A DNA stretch of 20,223 nt. It comes from Savagea sp. Its GTDB lineage: Bacteria; Bacillota; Bacilli; Bacillales_A; Planococcaceae. The stretch spans positions 1-20,223 of the forward strand of contig JASLJC010000086.1 of the NCBI GenBank assembly GCA_030152585.1, written 5' to 3'. Position 1 is the stretch's first letter; each line of letters begins with the position of its first letter. Under the pieces are notes generated by a model. That model ran no database searches, was not told the DNA's origin, and was given only the letters and a program-made list of their open reading frames with translations. Below are positions 7,243 through 15,144 of this stretch, piece after piece. Position numbers and translations under genes: made by a program.

Positions 7243-8019
7243 TTAACGTAAAAAGTAAACTTCTGTTAAATATTGGACAATTGAGCGGTTAAGCGATTGA
7301 GAAAAACGATGCGTCTCTTTCGGAAAATAAAGCCGCTCTACTTCTTTTTGTTCTGCTTCTAAATAAGCAGCCGCTTGTTCTGCTTGTTTTATAGAAACGT
7401 GTCGATCGCGAAGACCGTGAATAAACAAAAATCGTGCCTCTGTTTGTAGCGCCCCGGTTAGCACATAACGTGAACGATAATAGCGTGGTTTGTTTGGCGT
7501 TCCTCCGATTAAACGTTTCATCATGCGACGCATATCGATACGCTCTTTGTATGTCGCTACGATATCTGTCATACCTCCCCAACTTACAATCGTTTGAATT
7601 GGTACCGCGTGAGCAGCTAATGCGAAGGCTACAGCACCGCCTCTAGAATAGCCGATAACGTGAATCGAGTGGTCGATCCATCGTTGTAAAAGACGAGCTG
7701 CAATGACCGCATCCATACGATCTTCTCCGACGAAGTAATCTTTCCCTTCACCTCCGCGATTCCCACGGTAAAACGGAGCGAATACGATATATCCTTTCGT
7801 TGCAAATTGTGTCAGGCGACCCGGTCGAACGTTTCCGATTCCTTGAATACCTCCACGTAAATAAAGAATACCTCCTCGATAATGTCGACGTTTTTCGTAA
7901 GCTAAAAATCCTTTCACACGATAACCACTCGACCAATACGTAACTTCTTTTATGATGACCGAAGAAGTCGGTGAAGGCCAAAGACGTATATTTTCAATGA
8001 CACCGTCACTTTTTTTCAT
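7243..8019 (-). CDS. ytmA: YtmA-like S9-type alpha/beta hydrolase (putative peptidase)
   Basis: A 258-residue alpha/beta hydrolase resembling the C-terminal catalytic domain of prolyl oligopeptidases and the uncharacterised B. subtilis YtmA, which has the same length and sits near metK-pckA. The catalytic triad can be read: S125 in GYSRGG, D205 in GLRDRHV and H237 in ETHRF. An RGG block near 55-57 probably contributes to the oxyanion hole. There is no signal peptide, so it is probably cytosolic; substrate unknown. The ATG at 8017-8019 lies inside the end of the Nudix gene (14-nt overlap) with GGTGAG before it, so it is probably translationally coupled. Confidence 0.85.
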   Translation of the reverse strand: MKKSDGVIENIRLWPSPTSSVIIKEVTYWSSGYRVKGFLAYEKRRHYRGGILYLRGGIQGIGNVRPGRLTQFATKGYIVFAPFYRGNRGGEGKDYFVGEDRMDAVIAARLLQRWIDHSIHVIGYSRGGAVAFALAAHAVPIQTIVSWGGMTDIVATYKERIDMRRMMKRLIGGTPNKPRYYRSRYVLTGALQTEARFLFIHGLRDRHVSIKQAEQAAAYLEAEQKEVERLYFPKETHRFSQSLNRSIVQYLTEVYFLR

Positions 8020-8473
8020 AAGCGCTCACCTTTTTCATAATATGTCTCATTTCTCGTATTGTCATATGATAACTCAATGTAGGATGAGCGAATAATTGTT
8101 CAGTCGTCAGCCAAAGTGCACCAGCTGTTTCTTCTTCAAATGATACCGGTCGTTTTTTTTCGCCTACATAAGTGCCAGTATAAACCGCTTTGCAAAAAGG
8201 AGTTGGAGCAAATATCGTAAATTCACCGATATACTTCACATCGTGAACAATGACAGAAGTCTCTTCCCACGTTTCACGTTTCACAGCTTCCTCTATCGTT
8301 TCATGAGGTTCTACTTTTCCTCCTGGAAATTCGATGCCCCTCGTATAGTCTTCCGTCACGAGCCAATGTGTACCCGTATAAAGTAAAAGTAGAACGTGAC
8401 GTGCTGGAATATTCCACGGATTCGGCCCTTCGCTCCATTCGAAACGTGCACGTGCTAATTGTTTATTGTTCAT
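8006..8473 (-). CDS. ytkD: Nudix hydrolase, YtkD-like nucleoside triphosphatase
   Basis: A 155-residue Nudix protein similar in layout to B. subtilis YtkD (a MutT-like 8-oxo-dGTP/NTP pyrophosphatase). The Nudix box GX5EX7REUXEEXGU spans residues 52-74: G52, E58, R66-E67, E70-E71 are all present, so metal binding should be intact. However, the terminal Gly is Ser73 and the first hydrophobic U position is Thr68. The preceding RGIEFPGGKVEP block matches the YtkD type. ATG at 8471-8473 follows a near-perfect AAAAGGAGGT. It overlaps the downstream ytmA start by 14 nt. No convincing promoter was found between it and the hairpin at 8500-8535. Confidence 0.85.
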   Translation of the reverse strand: MNNKQLARARFEWSEGPNPWNIPARHVLLLLYTGTHWLVTEDYTRGIEFPGGKVEPHETIEEAVKRETWEETSVIVHDVKYIGEFTIFAPTPFCKAVYTGTYVGEKKRPVSFEEETAGALWLTTEQLFAHPTLSYHMTIREMRHIMKKVSAYEKK

Positions 8474-8499
8474 GTTCGTTACCTCCTTTTAAAATAGTG

Positions 8500-8535
8500 T
8501 AACAAAAAACGGAGAGGGAATTGTCCCTTCTCCGT
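8500..8535 (-). terminator. Terminator of the dps/yjfB unit
   Basis: Stem of ACGGAGAAGGGA against TCCCTCTCCGT (one bulge, short ATT-type loop), followed on the minus strand by GTTTTTTGTT. It starts 6 nt after the YjfB-like stop and separates that gene from ytkD. Confidence 0.75.
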
Positions 8536-8541
8536 CTTTTC

Positions 8542-8724
8542 TCACGCACGAATGTCAATCGACTGACCTTTATGCGGATGAGCTGCCTGTGGTTGTTCTG
8601 GCATTTGTTGTAACATCTCTGCTGCGGCAGATGTACTCATTTCGAGTGATTTGTTCATTACACTCATTTGAACGAGCGATTGCAAACTTTGTAATTGACT
8701 CGCCATCATTGCGTTCAGTTCCAT
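8542..8724 (-). CDS. YjfB family small protein (putative motility-associated)
   Basis: A 60-residue protein with the features of the YjfB family (named 'putative motility protein' in databases): an amphipathic helical N-terminal half rich in Met, Gln, Leu and Ser (MELNAMMASQLQSLQ), the VQMSVMNKSLE block and the conserved C-terminal AAHPHKGQSIDIRA, which corresponds to AAHPSLGQNIDI of B. subtilis YjfB. I start at the ATG 8722-8724 because AAAGGAT lies 9 nt upstream; a GTG three codons earlier is also in frame. The molecular function is unknown. It lies 52 nt downstream of dps on the same strand and is followed by a terminator; no flagellar genes are nearby. Confidence 0.8.
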   Translation of the reverse strand: MELNAMMASQLQSLQSLVQMSVMNKSLEMSTSAAAEMLQQMPEQPQAAHPHKGQSIDIRA

Positions 8725-8776
8725 ATGGACCACATCCTTTCTTCTTCATTATCGGACGAAAGGAGTAATTTTGCAA

Positions 8777-9226
8777 TTAAGAATCGTTCCGTTCACCTAA
8801 AAAGGCACGTAACATCCACTGATGTTTTTCAATTTCTTGATAAATTCCATTTAATAAATCTTCTGTCATATCGTCACCTTCACGCGAAGCAAGTGTCATC
8901 GCTTCCGTTAAAGCATTCATGACGAGATCGAAATCACTCGCTAACGTTTCTACCATTTGTTCTGCCGATTCTTTCCCTGACGCTTCTTCTACGACAGATA
9001 AGTTTAAATGCTCACGTAATAAAGCGGTTGGACGTTCTCCACGCGTCAACATTCGTTCTGCAATATCGTCCATATTTTGAGAGGCGACATTGTATAGTTC
9101 TTCAAATTTTGCATGTAATGTGAAAAACTGTGGTCCTTTTACGTACCAATGAAAATTGTGCAGTTTTGTATATAACACAGACCATGTTGCAACTTGTTCG
9201 TTTAATTTTTCAGTAAGTGTTGACAT
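8777..9226 (-). CDS. dps: Dps family ferritin-like protein
   Basis: A 149-residue Dps mini-ferritin, which oxidises Fe(II) with peroxide, stores iron in a 12-subunit shell and protects DNA. The intersubunit ferroxidase ligands known from Listeria innocua Dps are present at a constant offset of five: H26 (HNFHWYV), H38 (FTLH), E42 in place of Asp, D53 and E57 (MDDIAERML). There is no long basic N-terminal tail, so direct DNA binding of the E. coli type is doubtful. ATG at 9224-9226 follows AAAGGAGCG. A SigB-like promoter lies at 9264-9289, in keeping with general-stress control of B. subtilis dps. No PerR box was seen. Confidence 0.95.
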   Translation of the reverse strand: MSTLTEKLNEQVATWSVLYTKLHNFHWYVKGPQFFTLHAKFEELYNVASQNMDDIAERMLTRGERPTALLREHLNLSVVEEASGKESAEQMVETLASDFDLVMNALTEAMTLASREGDDMTEDLLNGIYQEIEKHQWMLRAFLGERNDS

Positions 9227-9263
9227 GTAATCGCTCCTTTATTAAAATCGTTTCTCTTTTCAA

Positions 9264-9289
9264 ATACCACATTTATACGTAAACTAAAC
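9264..9289 (-). promoter_or_regulatory. Candidate SigB promoter of dps
   Basis: Minus strand GTTTAG (9284-9289), 14-nt spacer, TGGTAT (9264-9269). Each hexamer is one base from the B. subtilis SigB consensus GTTTAA / GGGTAT, with spacing in the accepted 12-15 range, about 38 nt before the start codon. Confidence 0.55.
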
Positions 9290-9418
9290 GTAGAATTCTA
9301 GAAAGAACACACTTTTTGGAGTAACGATTATTTTTCATGTAGTATTGAATATAAAAGAATATTAATAATTTAAAAGCGGAGCGTTTTTACGCACGAATGA
9401 TAAAAAGGAGCGATTTTC

Positions 9419-9655
9419 TTGATTCAAAAATTATTAATCGGACTCATTCGATTGTATCAAAAATTTATATCTCCATTATTTCCACCGACTTGTCGATTCG
9501 ATCCAACTTGTTCGCATTACAGTGTGGAGGCATTAAAAGAACACGGAGCTTTAAAAGGGTCATGGTTATCCGTAAAACGAATTTCACGTTGTCATCCTTT
9601 TCATAAAGGTCCACGATATGATCCTGTTCCTCCTGCAAGGAAAAAGAAACGTTAA
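9419..9655 (+). CDS. yidD: Membrane protein insertion efficiency factor YidD
   Basis: A 78-residue YidD-family protein (B. subtilis YtjA), thought to assist YidC-dependent membrane protein insertion at the inner face of the membrane. Family marks are the amphipathic N-terminal helix (LLIGLIRLYQKFISP), the PPTCRFDPTCSHYSVEA cysteine block (Cys25 and Cys31), the GSWLSVKRISRCHPF block, and a basic C-terminus. The start codon is TTG at 9419, chosen because AAAAAGGAG ends 8 nt before it and the product then begins as family members do; the nearby ATG at 9397 is in another frame. Monocistronic with its own terminator. It is not next to rnpA-yidC, which is normal for Bacillales. Confidence 0.93.
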   Translation: MIQKLLIGLIRLYQKFISPLFPPTCRFDPTCSHYSVEALKEHGALKGSWLSVKRISRCHPFHKGPRYDPVPPARKKKR

Positions 9656-9660
9656 ATACG

Positions 9661-9707
9661 AGTGTTCATTTTGTTCTAAAAAAGAAGAACAAAGTGAACA
9701 CTTTTTT
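9661..9707 (+). terminator. yidD terminator
   Basis: Inverted repeat with 16-17 nt arms (AGTGTTCATTTTGTTCT and complement, one mismatch) followed by TTTTTT, immediately after the yidD stop. Confidence 0.88.
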
Positions 9708-9768
9708 CGTTGCCGCTTTTAACATGACGAAAAAGTACTTCAAACTAACCTTTCCTTTAAATTAACGC

Positions 9769-9797
9769 TTGCATTTTAAATTTAACACCGCTATGAT
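9769..9797 (+). promoter_or_regulatory. Promoter of the zinc-binding lipoprotein gene
   Basis: TTGCAT (9769-9774), 17-nt spacer, TATGAT (9792-9797). The -10 is one base off consensus and the -35 is weak. The predicted start falls at about 9804, directly before the Zur box. Confidence 0.5.
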
Positions 9798-9807
9798 AGA
9801 AATTATA

Positions 9808-9826
9808 AATCGTAATCATTACGATT
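9808..9826. promoter_or_regulatory. Zur box
   Basis: AATCGTAATCATTACGATT, a perfect 19-bp palindrome around the central C, equal to the core of the Bacillus Zur operator (TCGTAATNATTACGA). It covers the region just downstream of the predicted transcription start, so zinc-loaded Zur would block initiation or early elongation. Confidence 0.92.
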
Positions 9827-9850
9827 AACAAAACAAAGGAGTTTTTATTT

Positions 9851-10819
9851 ATGACAAAACGATTTTTATTTCTATTTTCTATTTTAGCGACAACTTTATT
9901 GATTGCAGCTTGTTCCGATTCAACCCCAACGGAATCAAAAAGCGAGCCACTCCACCACATTTATACGACAGTCTACCCTTTACAATTTTTAACAGAAGAA
10001 CTTGCAGGAGACCTCGTCCGCGTAGAATCGATTTATCCAGCTGGAACGGACGAACATTCATTTGAACCGACTCAAAAAGATATGATGAAATTAGCAGAAG
10101 CTGATGATGTTTTTTATATTGGACATCATTTAGAAAGCTTCATACCGAAAGCAAAAAAGTCTTTACAAAATGAAGAAGTGACATTCCATGCTATTGGAGA
10201 AATGATTGATAAAAGCCTCTTATTGGAAAGTGGTGCACACCACCACGACGAGCATGACGGACACGATGAACATGATAGTCATGGACATGCTCACGGCGAC
10301 ATCGATCCTCATCTTTGGATTACACCGAAGCTCGGACAACAACTTGCAACGAATATTCATGCGCAACTTCTTACATTATTGCCAAATGATAAAGAAACAC
10401 TCGATGCCAACTTAAAACGTGTCGTAAAACAACTCGACACACTCGATCAACAATATAAAGAGATGAGTCAACAGGCGCAGTCAAAAACATTTTTCGTCTC
10501 ACACGCAGCATTCGGTTATTTGGCGCATGATTACAATTTAGAACAAGTAGCGATTGCAGGTATTAACTCGCAAAGTGAACCTTCTCAAAAACAACTAGCT
10601 GAACTCGTCGCATTAGCTAAAGAAAAAAATATTCAATATATTTTCTTTGAACAAAACGTATCTTCTAAATTAACAGAAGTCATCCAAAAAGAAATTGGAG
10701 CTCAACCGTTACGCCTTCACAATTTAGGTGTTTTAACAGACGAAGATTTAAAAAATGGAGACAATTACTTCTCTCTCATGGAACAGAACGTAGAAGCATT
10801 ACGCGAAGCATTACAATAG
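9851..10819 (+). CDS. znuA: Zinc ABC transporter substrate-binding lipoprotein (ZnuA/AdcA type)
   Basis: A 322-residue cluster A-I solute-binding protein that should capture Zn(II) outside the membrane. It has a lipoprotein signal peptide with lipobox LIAAC and lipidated Cys21. Metal ligands by family alignment are H69 (EHSFEP), H154 (DPHLW), H218 (VSHAAFGY) and E267 (FFEQN). A His/Asp-rich loop at about residues 130-148 (HHHDEHDGHDEH), located just before the second ligand, is typical of zinc rather than manganese binders. ATG at 9851 follows AAAGGAG. The perfect Zur box supports zinc control. No permease or ATPase gene is adjacent: the gene is flanked by terminators, so its ABC partners must be elsewhere. 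Confidence 0.95.
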   Translation: MTKRFLFLFSILATTLLIAACSDSTPTESKSEPLHHIYTTVYPLQFLTEELAGDLVRVESIYPAGTDEHSFEPTQKDMMKLAEADDVFYIGHHLESFIPKAKKSLQNEEVTFHAIGEMIDKSLLLESGAHHHDEHDGHDEHDSHGHAHGDIDPHLWITPKLGQQLATNIHAQLLTLLPNDKETLDANLKRVVKQLDTLDQQYKEMSQQAQSKTFFVSHAAFGYLAHDYNLEQVAIAGINSQSEPSQKQLAELVALAKEKNIQYIFFEQNVSSKLTEVIQKEIGAQPLRLHNLGVLTDEDLKNGDNYFSLMEQNVEALREALQ

Positions 10820-10836
10820 TAAATCGTAATAAACCG

Positions 10837-10878
10837 AAAACGCATGTATCAAAATGTAAACTTTGATACATGCGTTTT
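10837..10878. terminator. Bidirectional terminator between znuA and menC
   Basis: Perfect 17-nt arms (AAAACGCATGTATCAAA, 10837-10853, and complement 10862-10878) with an 8-nt loop. T-runs at both outer ends serve the convergent znuA and men transcripts. Confidence 0.88.
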
Positions 10879-10906
10879 GTCTCTACATATTCTAGTCAAT
10901 CGTTTG

Positions 10907-11998
10907 TTAATCTGCTTTGTACTTTTTCAACATTTGTTCATCTAGCGTCACACCGATTCCCGGGACATCACTGACAATCATTTGACCGTCACATAACGTC
11001 AGTGGCGGTGTGACTAAGTCTTGCGCCCAAAAATGGTTCGACGCACTAAAATCTCCGGGCAATGTAACACCTTCTAACGTTGCGAGTGCGATATTATGAG
11101 CTTTCGAAATACCAAACTCGATCATTCCACCGATCCATAAATCGAGTCCTGCTTCTTTCGTCTGTTCAATAATAGCAAGAGACTCAGTCGGTCCGCCTAC
11201 ACGTCCTGGTTTTAAGACGATACAATCCGCTGCGTTCGTCTCAATTGCCCACTGTACGTCTTCTAACGAAGCAATACTTTCATCAAGTGCAATCGGTGTT
11301 TGTAGTTTTGGTGTCCATTGTTCATACAATGTACGTGCTTCTCTTGAAAAAGGTTGTTCAATTAAACGAAGACCGATGGCGTCAAATTCACGGAGCTTTT
11401 CAATAGATTGAGAAGAAAATGAACCGTTAGCATCTGCAAAAAAATAAACAGCTGGAAACTGTGCAATGACACGCTGTAAAATAGACGGGTCTATGTGCCG
11501 ATGAATTTTTATTTTAACACGACGATACCCTTCTTCGACTGCACGTGTCACTTCTTCCATCAACTCTTCTTCTGTCTTCCACGTCACGACAACTCCTGCA
11601 TCGATTGCTCGTTTTTGACCGCCATATATTTCGTATAAGGGCTTGTTTTGTACTTTCGCATATAAATCCCAACAAGCCATGTCGAGCGCAGCTTTCGCCA
11701 TACGATTTCCTCTCACATGACGAAACGCTTCATACACTTCCTGGGGGTGATCAAATGTCATTCCTTCAACAATTGGTATGAGAACATGGCGTAAAACAAA
11801 TTTCGTCGTTTTCACCGTTTCTTCTGTATACCATGGCGTTGTAAAAGCGACGCCTTCACCATACCCAATGAAATCCCCACTTTTCACTTCAATTAATAAA
11901 CTTTCTCGCTCTTGCACATGTTGTAATTTCGTATGAAACGGTTTTTTTAATGGCACGACGACACGGTGAATCTTCACTTCATCAATTCGGATGCCCAT
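10907..11998 (-). CDS. menC: o-Succinylbenzoate synthase
   Basis: A 363-residue enolase-superfamily enzyme that dehydrates SHCHC to o-succinylbenzoate in menaquinone synthesis. The active-site residues of the OSBS/N-acylamino-acid racemase group are visible: KIK (K162, K164), metal ligands D189 (ADANG), E214 (IEQPF) and D239 (LDES), and K263 (LKPGRVGG), with the GGMIEFGISKA block near 290-300. This is the long Bacillus-type MenC, not the short E. coli type; racemase promiscuity is known in this group and cannot be excluded. ATG at 11996-11998 with AAGGAGGG upstream lies inside the end of menE (25-nt overlap). Last gene of the operon. Confidence 0.95.
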   Translation of the reverse strand: MGIRIDEVKIHRVVVPLKKPFHTKLQHVQERESLLIEVKSGDFIGYGEGVAFTTPWYTEETVKTTKFVLRHVLIPIVEGMTFDHPQEVYEAFRHVRGNRMAKAALDMACWDLYAKVQNKPLYEIYGGQKRAIDAGVVVTWKTEEELMEEVTRAVEEGYRRVKIKIHRHIDPSILQRVIAQFPAVYFFADANGSFSSQSIEKLREFDAIGLRLIEQPFSREARTLYEQWTPKLQTPIALDESIASLEDVQWAIETNAADCIVLKPGRVGGPTESLAIIEQTKEAGLDLWIGGMIEFGISKAHNIALATLEGVTLPGDFSASNHFWAQDLVTPPLTLCDGQMIVSDVPGIGVTLDEQMLKKYKAD

Positions 11999-13419
11999 CG
12001 TTTCAATTCCCTCCTTAACAATTTGTTCGATGCATTCCGTGGCAATTGAGATACAATTCGATACGTAAATGGTCGTTTATAACGAGCAAAAGAAGAAGCA
12101 CAATGGCGTGCATATCCTTCTTCTGTAAAACGATCATTCACGACAAGAAAGGCTACGGGTACCTCTCCCCATTCATCATGTTCGAGCCCACAAACGCCTA
12201 CTTCTACAATGCCTTCATAACGTAATAGGGTATGTTCAATTTCCGCCGGATAAATATTTTCTCCACCTGAAATAATTAAATCATCTCGTCGATCGACGAC
12301 GTATAAATATCCTTCATCGTCTATGTAACCGACATCTCCTGTATGGAGCCAACCTTCTTCATCTTGCGCGCGAATATTCGATGCATGTCCGACATATCCA
12401 GGTGTAACGTGAGGACCTCTTATACAAATTTCTCCGATTCGATCGACTTGATTTACAATTTTAATTTCATTAAAAAATAAGGGCATTCCAGATGAACCGA
12501 TTTTACGTAAAGCATCTTCCGATCGTAACGTTGCTGTCTGTGAACTCGTCTCCGTCATACCGTATGTTTGTAAAATCGGTAACCGACGACGTTGAGCACG
12601 TTGAATATCGTGTGGCGGTATCGGTCCTCCTCCTGCTAACATCGTATGAAAAGAAGCAGAAGCGACTTCGTTTTGCATCTCCAACACGTCTAAAATTTGA
12701 CGTAATGTCGTCGCTACAACAGACATACGTGTAACATTACCCGCTGCAATTAAACTCGCACTTTCTTTTGCATTAAATTTCGGTAAAAGATGCACCGTCA
12801 TTCCATATAATAACGAACGAACGAGAATAGAAAAACCACTAATATGGAAAAGAGGCATCGTACAAAGCCAAGCTTCGGACTCATACAACTTTAAATTTAA
12901 CATCGAGCTTAAAGCATTTGACGTATGATTTTGCGCTGTTTGACGTACTCCTTTCGGTCGACCTGTCGTTCCAGAAGTATACATAATCGTCACTGTATCA
13001 TCTGCCGCCCACTTTTCATTCACCGCAAAAGGAAGAGCCGGTTGCTCGTACATCGCAGAATACGTCTGGACAGGAATCGATAAATGCGAAAATTTCTCTC
13101 GGTCTCTTTCCGTTAAAACAAATGATACGTTAGCATCTTCCATTTGAAATTGTAATTCTTCTTTCGTCAATCGCGTATTTAACATCACCATTTCAAGCCC
13201 TTTTAACAATCCCGCATATAAAAAGAATACGGTTTCTTCTGTTGCATCACTATAATAAGCAACGCGTGCACCATTTGATACACCTGCACCTGTTAAATAC
13301 ATAGCACGACTATATGCTTCTTCATACAATTGTTCAAATGTCCACTCTTGTCCTTTATAACGAAGTCCAACTACTTCTGGTGTTAATTGTTTACGGCGTA
13401 CGAGCCAATTCATATACAT
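11974..13419 (-). CDS. menE: o-Succinylbenzoate-CoA ligase
   Basis: A 481-residue ANL-superfamily adenylate-forming enzyme that activates o-succinylbenzoate to its CoA thioester. Motifs are the phosphate-binding MYTSGTTGRPKG (146-157), YGMTET (286-291), the HTGD motif (359-362), the hinge block VVDRRDDLIISGGENIYP and the catalytic Lys467 in RNASNKLLR. I prefer the ATG at 13417-13419, since AAAGAG is spaced correctly for it and homologues have only a few residues before NWL; an ATG three codons upstream is equally open. The start lies about 36 nt past a strong hairpin that separates it from menB, and the end overlaps menC. Confidence 0.95.
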   Translation of the reverse strand: MYMNWLVRRKQLTPEVVGLRYKGQEWTFEQLYEEAYSRAMYLTGAGVSNGARVAYYSDATEETVFFLYAGLLKGLEMVMLNTRLTKEELQFQMEDANVSFVLTERDREKFSHLSIPVQTYSAMYEQPALPFAVNEKWAADDTVTIMYTSGTTGRPKGVRQTAQNHTSNALSSMLNLKLYESEAWLCTMPLFHISGFSILVRSLLYGMTVHLLPKFNAKESASLIAAGNVTRMSVVATTLRQILDVLEMQNEVASASFHTMLAGGGPIPPHDIQRAQRRRLPILQTYGMTETSSQTATLRSEDALRKIGSSGMPLFFNEIKIVNQVDRIGEICIRGPHVTPGYVGHASNIRAQDEEGWLHTGDVGYIDDEGYLYVVDRRDDLIISGGENIYPAEIEHTLLRYEGIVEVGVCGLEHDEWGEVPVAFLVVNDRFTEEGYARHCASSFARYKRPFTYRIVSQLPRNASNKLLRRELKRWASELMK

Positions 13420-13454
13420 GGCAACCATCTCTTTCTTCTATAAAATGATAGAGA

Positions 13455-13484
13455 AAAGTTCGAGCAAATGTTTGCTCGAACTTT
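13455..13484 (-). terminator. Intra-operon hairpin between menB and menE
   Basis: Perfect 14-nt arms (AAAGTTCGAGCAAA and complement) around a 2-nt centre, beginning 8 nt after the menB stop. On the minus strand it is followed by a TTTTC stretch but no uninterrupted long T-run. It may be a partial terminator or an RNA-end stabiliser that lowers menE-menC relative to the upstream genes. Confidence 0.6.
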
Positions 13485-13491
13485 CAAATGT

Positions 13492-14310
13492 TTATGGGAA
13501 GCGTGGGAATTGGTCGAAGTCTGGTTTACGTTTTTCTTTAAACGCATCGCGACCTTCTTTTGCTTCGTCTGTTGTGTAGTAAAGTAATGTAGCATCTCCA
13601 GCCATTTGTTGAAGTCCCGCTAACCCATCTGTATCTGCGTTCATTCCTGCTTTTAAGAAACGAAGTGCTGTTGGGCTATTTTCTAACATTTCTTCACACC
13701 ATTTTACAGTTTCATCTTCTAGTTGTTCGTATGGAACAACTGTATTGACAAGTCCCATATCAAGCGCTTCTTGTGCGTCGTATTGACGGCATAAGTACCA
13801 AATTTCACGCGCTTTCTTATGACCGATAATACGAGCAAGATATCCTGAACCGTATCCTGCGTCAAATGATCCAACACGTGGACCTGTTTGACCGAATCGT
13901 GCGTTATCCGCTGCAATCGTTAAGTCACATACGACGTGTAAAACGTGACCGCCACCAATTGCATAACCTGCTACCATTGCAACGACTGGCTTTGGAATAA
14001 CGCGAATTAAACGTTGTAAATCTAAAACGTTTAAGCGTGGAATCTCGTCATCTCCGACATAACCTCCGTGACCGCGAACTTTTTGGTCACCACCTGAACA
14101 AAATGCTTTTTCTCCTTCACCTGTTAAAATAATAACACCGATACGGTTGTCATCACGTGCACGTGAAAAAGCGTCAATCATTTCTGCTGTCGTTTTCGGA
14201 CGGAATGCATTACGTACGTGTGGACGATTAATCGTAATCTTCCCGATTCCGTTATAAAACTCATATTTAATATCTTCGTATTCACGAATTGTTTCCCATT
14301 TACGAGTCAT
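13492..14310 (-). CDS. menB: 1,4-Dihydroxy-2-naphthoyl-CoA synthase
   Basis: A 272-residue crotonase-fold enzyme that closes the second ring by Dieckmann-type condensation of OSB-CoA to DHNA-CoA. Typical blocks are NRPHVRNAFRP, FCSGGDQKVRGHGGY (oxyanion hole and the mobile loop), AGYAIGGGHVLH, and FGQTGPRVGSFDAGYG. The QTG triplet in the last block is the form found in bicarbonate-dependent (type I) MenB such as E. coli, where a CO2-derived ion replaces an acidic residue. The C-terminal KRKPDFDQFPRFP tail is the family ending. ATG at 14308-14310 follows AAGGAGGT. It lies 18 nt after menH and is followed by the intra-operon hairpin. Confidence 0.97.
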   Translation of the reverse strand: MTRKWETIREYEDIKYEFYNGIGKITINRPHVRNAFRPKTTAEMIDAFSRARDDNRIGVIILTGEGEKAFCSGGDQKVRGHGGYVGDDEIPRLNVLDLQRLIRVIPKPVVAMVAGYAIGGGHVLHVVCDLTIAADNARFGQTGPRVGSFDAGYGSGYLARIIGHKKAREIWYLCRQYDAQEALDMGLVNTVVPYEQLEDETVKWCEEMLENSPTALRFLKAGMNADTDGLAGLQQMAGDATLLYYTTDEAKEGRDAFKEKRKPDFDQFPRFP

Positions 14311-14328
14311 TATGTAAAGACCTCCTTA

Positions 14329-15144
14329 TTAAGTCAGTTTTAAAAACTGCTCTTTTATTATTGTAGCAAATACACACGGTTTTTCCACATGAATTGCATG
14401 TCCCGTATCCGGAACTTCTACAATTTCGACCGATTCATTTCTTTTTTTCATTTGCTGAGCAATTTCAACATATTTCGGATCACGTTCACCGACGATACAC
14501 GTTATCGGCATATGTAACGTGTGGAGTTCGTTCCAAAGGGAAGGTTGACTTCCTGTTCCGATGCCGCGCAAACTATTCGCTAATCCTTTTGCTCGTTGAC
14601 TTTGTCGCTCCTGACGAATTCGAAGGCGCTTTTCTTTTGGTAAACGTTTCTGCGTCTCGAACAAAGGTATATTTTCCCAAAAATACGCAAATGCTTCAAC
14701 GCCTTCTTTTTCAATCCGTTCCGCTAATGCCGCATCACTTTTGCGACGCGCTGCTCGTTCTCCTTCTGTAGCGAGTCCTGGTGAAGTACTTTCCAAAAGT
14801 AATTGTTTCACTTTTTCAGGATAACGTACAGCATACGATAAAGCGATACGCCCACCCATTGAGTAACCGACGATGCGAACGGATGTAACACCTAATTTTT
14901 GAAGGATAGTATCGAGATCTTTTATCTGTTCGTCCATCGTATATCGCGTCGCTTCATAAGGTGCGTCTGTTTTCCCATGGCCGATATGATCAGTAACGAT
15001 GACGTAATATTTCTCGTTTTTCCATTGTAAAAACACTTCGTCCCACGTAGAAGAAGTACCCGTAAAACCGTGTAAAAATAAGATTGCTTCTTTTTGTGGC
15101 CTACCATATGTTTGAACGTATGTCTTCACATTTCGAATATTCAC
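14329..15144 (-). CDS. menH: SHCHC synthase (MenH), alpha/beta hydrolase
   Basis: A 271-residue alpha/beta-hydrolase-fold lyase that removes pyruvate from SEPHCHC to give SHCHC. The triad is S95 in GYSMGG, D222 in GERDPKY and H249 in DTGHAIH; the HGFTGTSSTW block (25-34) forms the oxyanion/lid entry, and the Arg pair usual for MenH may correspond to R98 and residues of the 178-193 region. The start is GTG at 15142-15144, which overlaps the menD stop as GTGA, so translation is probably coupled. Sequence alone separates MenH from general esterases poorly; the position between menD and menB decides the call. Confidence 0.93.
   Translation of the reverse strand: MNIRNVKTYVQTYGRPQKEAILFLHGFTGTSSTWDEVFLQWKNEKYYVIVTDHIGHGKTDAPYEATRYTMDEQIKDLDTILQKLGVTSVRIVGYSMGGRIALSYAVRYPEKVKQLLLESTSPGLATEGERAARRKSDAALAERIEKEGVEAFAYFWENIPLFETQKRLPKEKRLRIRQERQSQRAKGLANSLRGIGTGSQPSLWNELHTLHMPITCIVGERDPKYVEIAQQMKKRNESVEIVEVPDTGHAIHVEKPCVFATIIKEQFLKLT

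Noticed and set aside
10823..10831. TCGTAAT-like half site just after the znuA stop
   Set aside because: Only a half palindrome with no promoter nearby; probably chance or part of the terminator flank.
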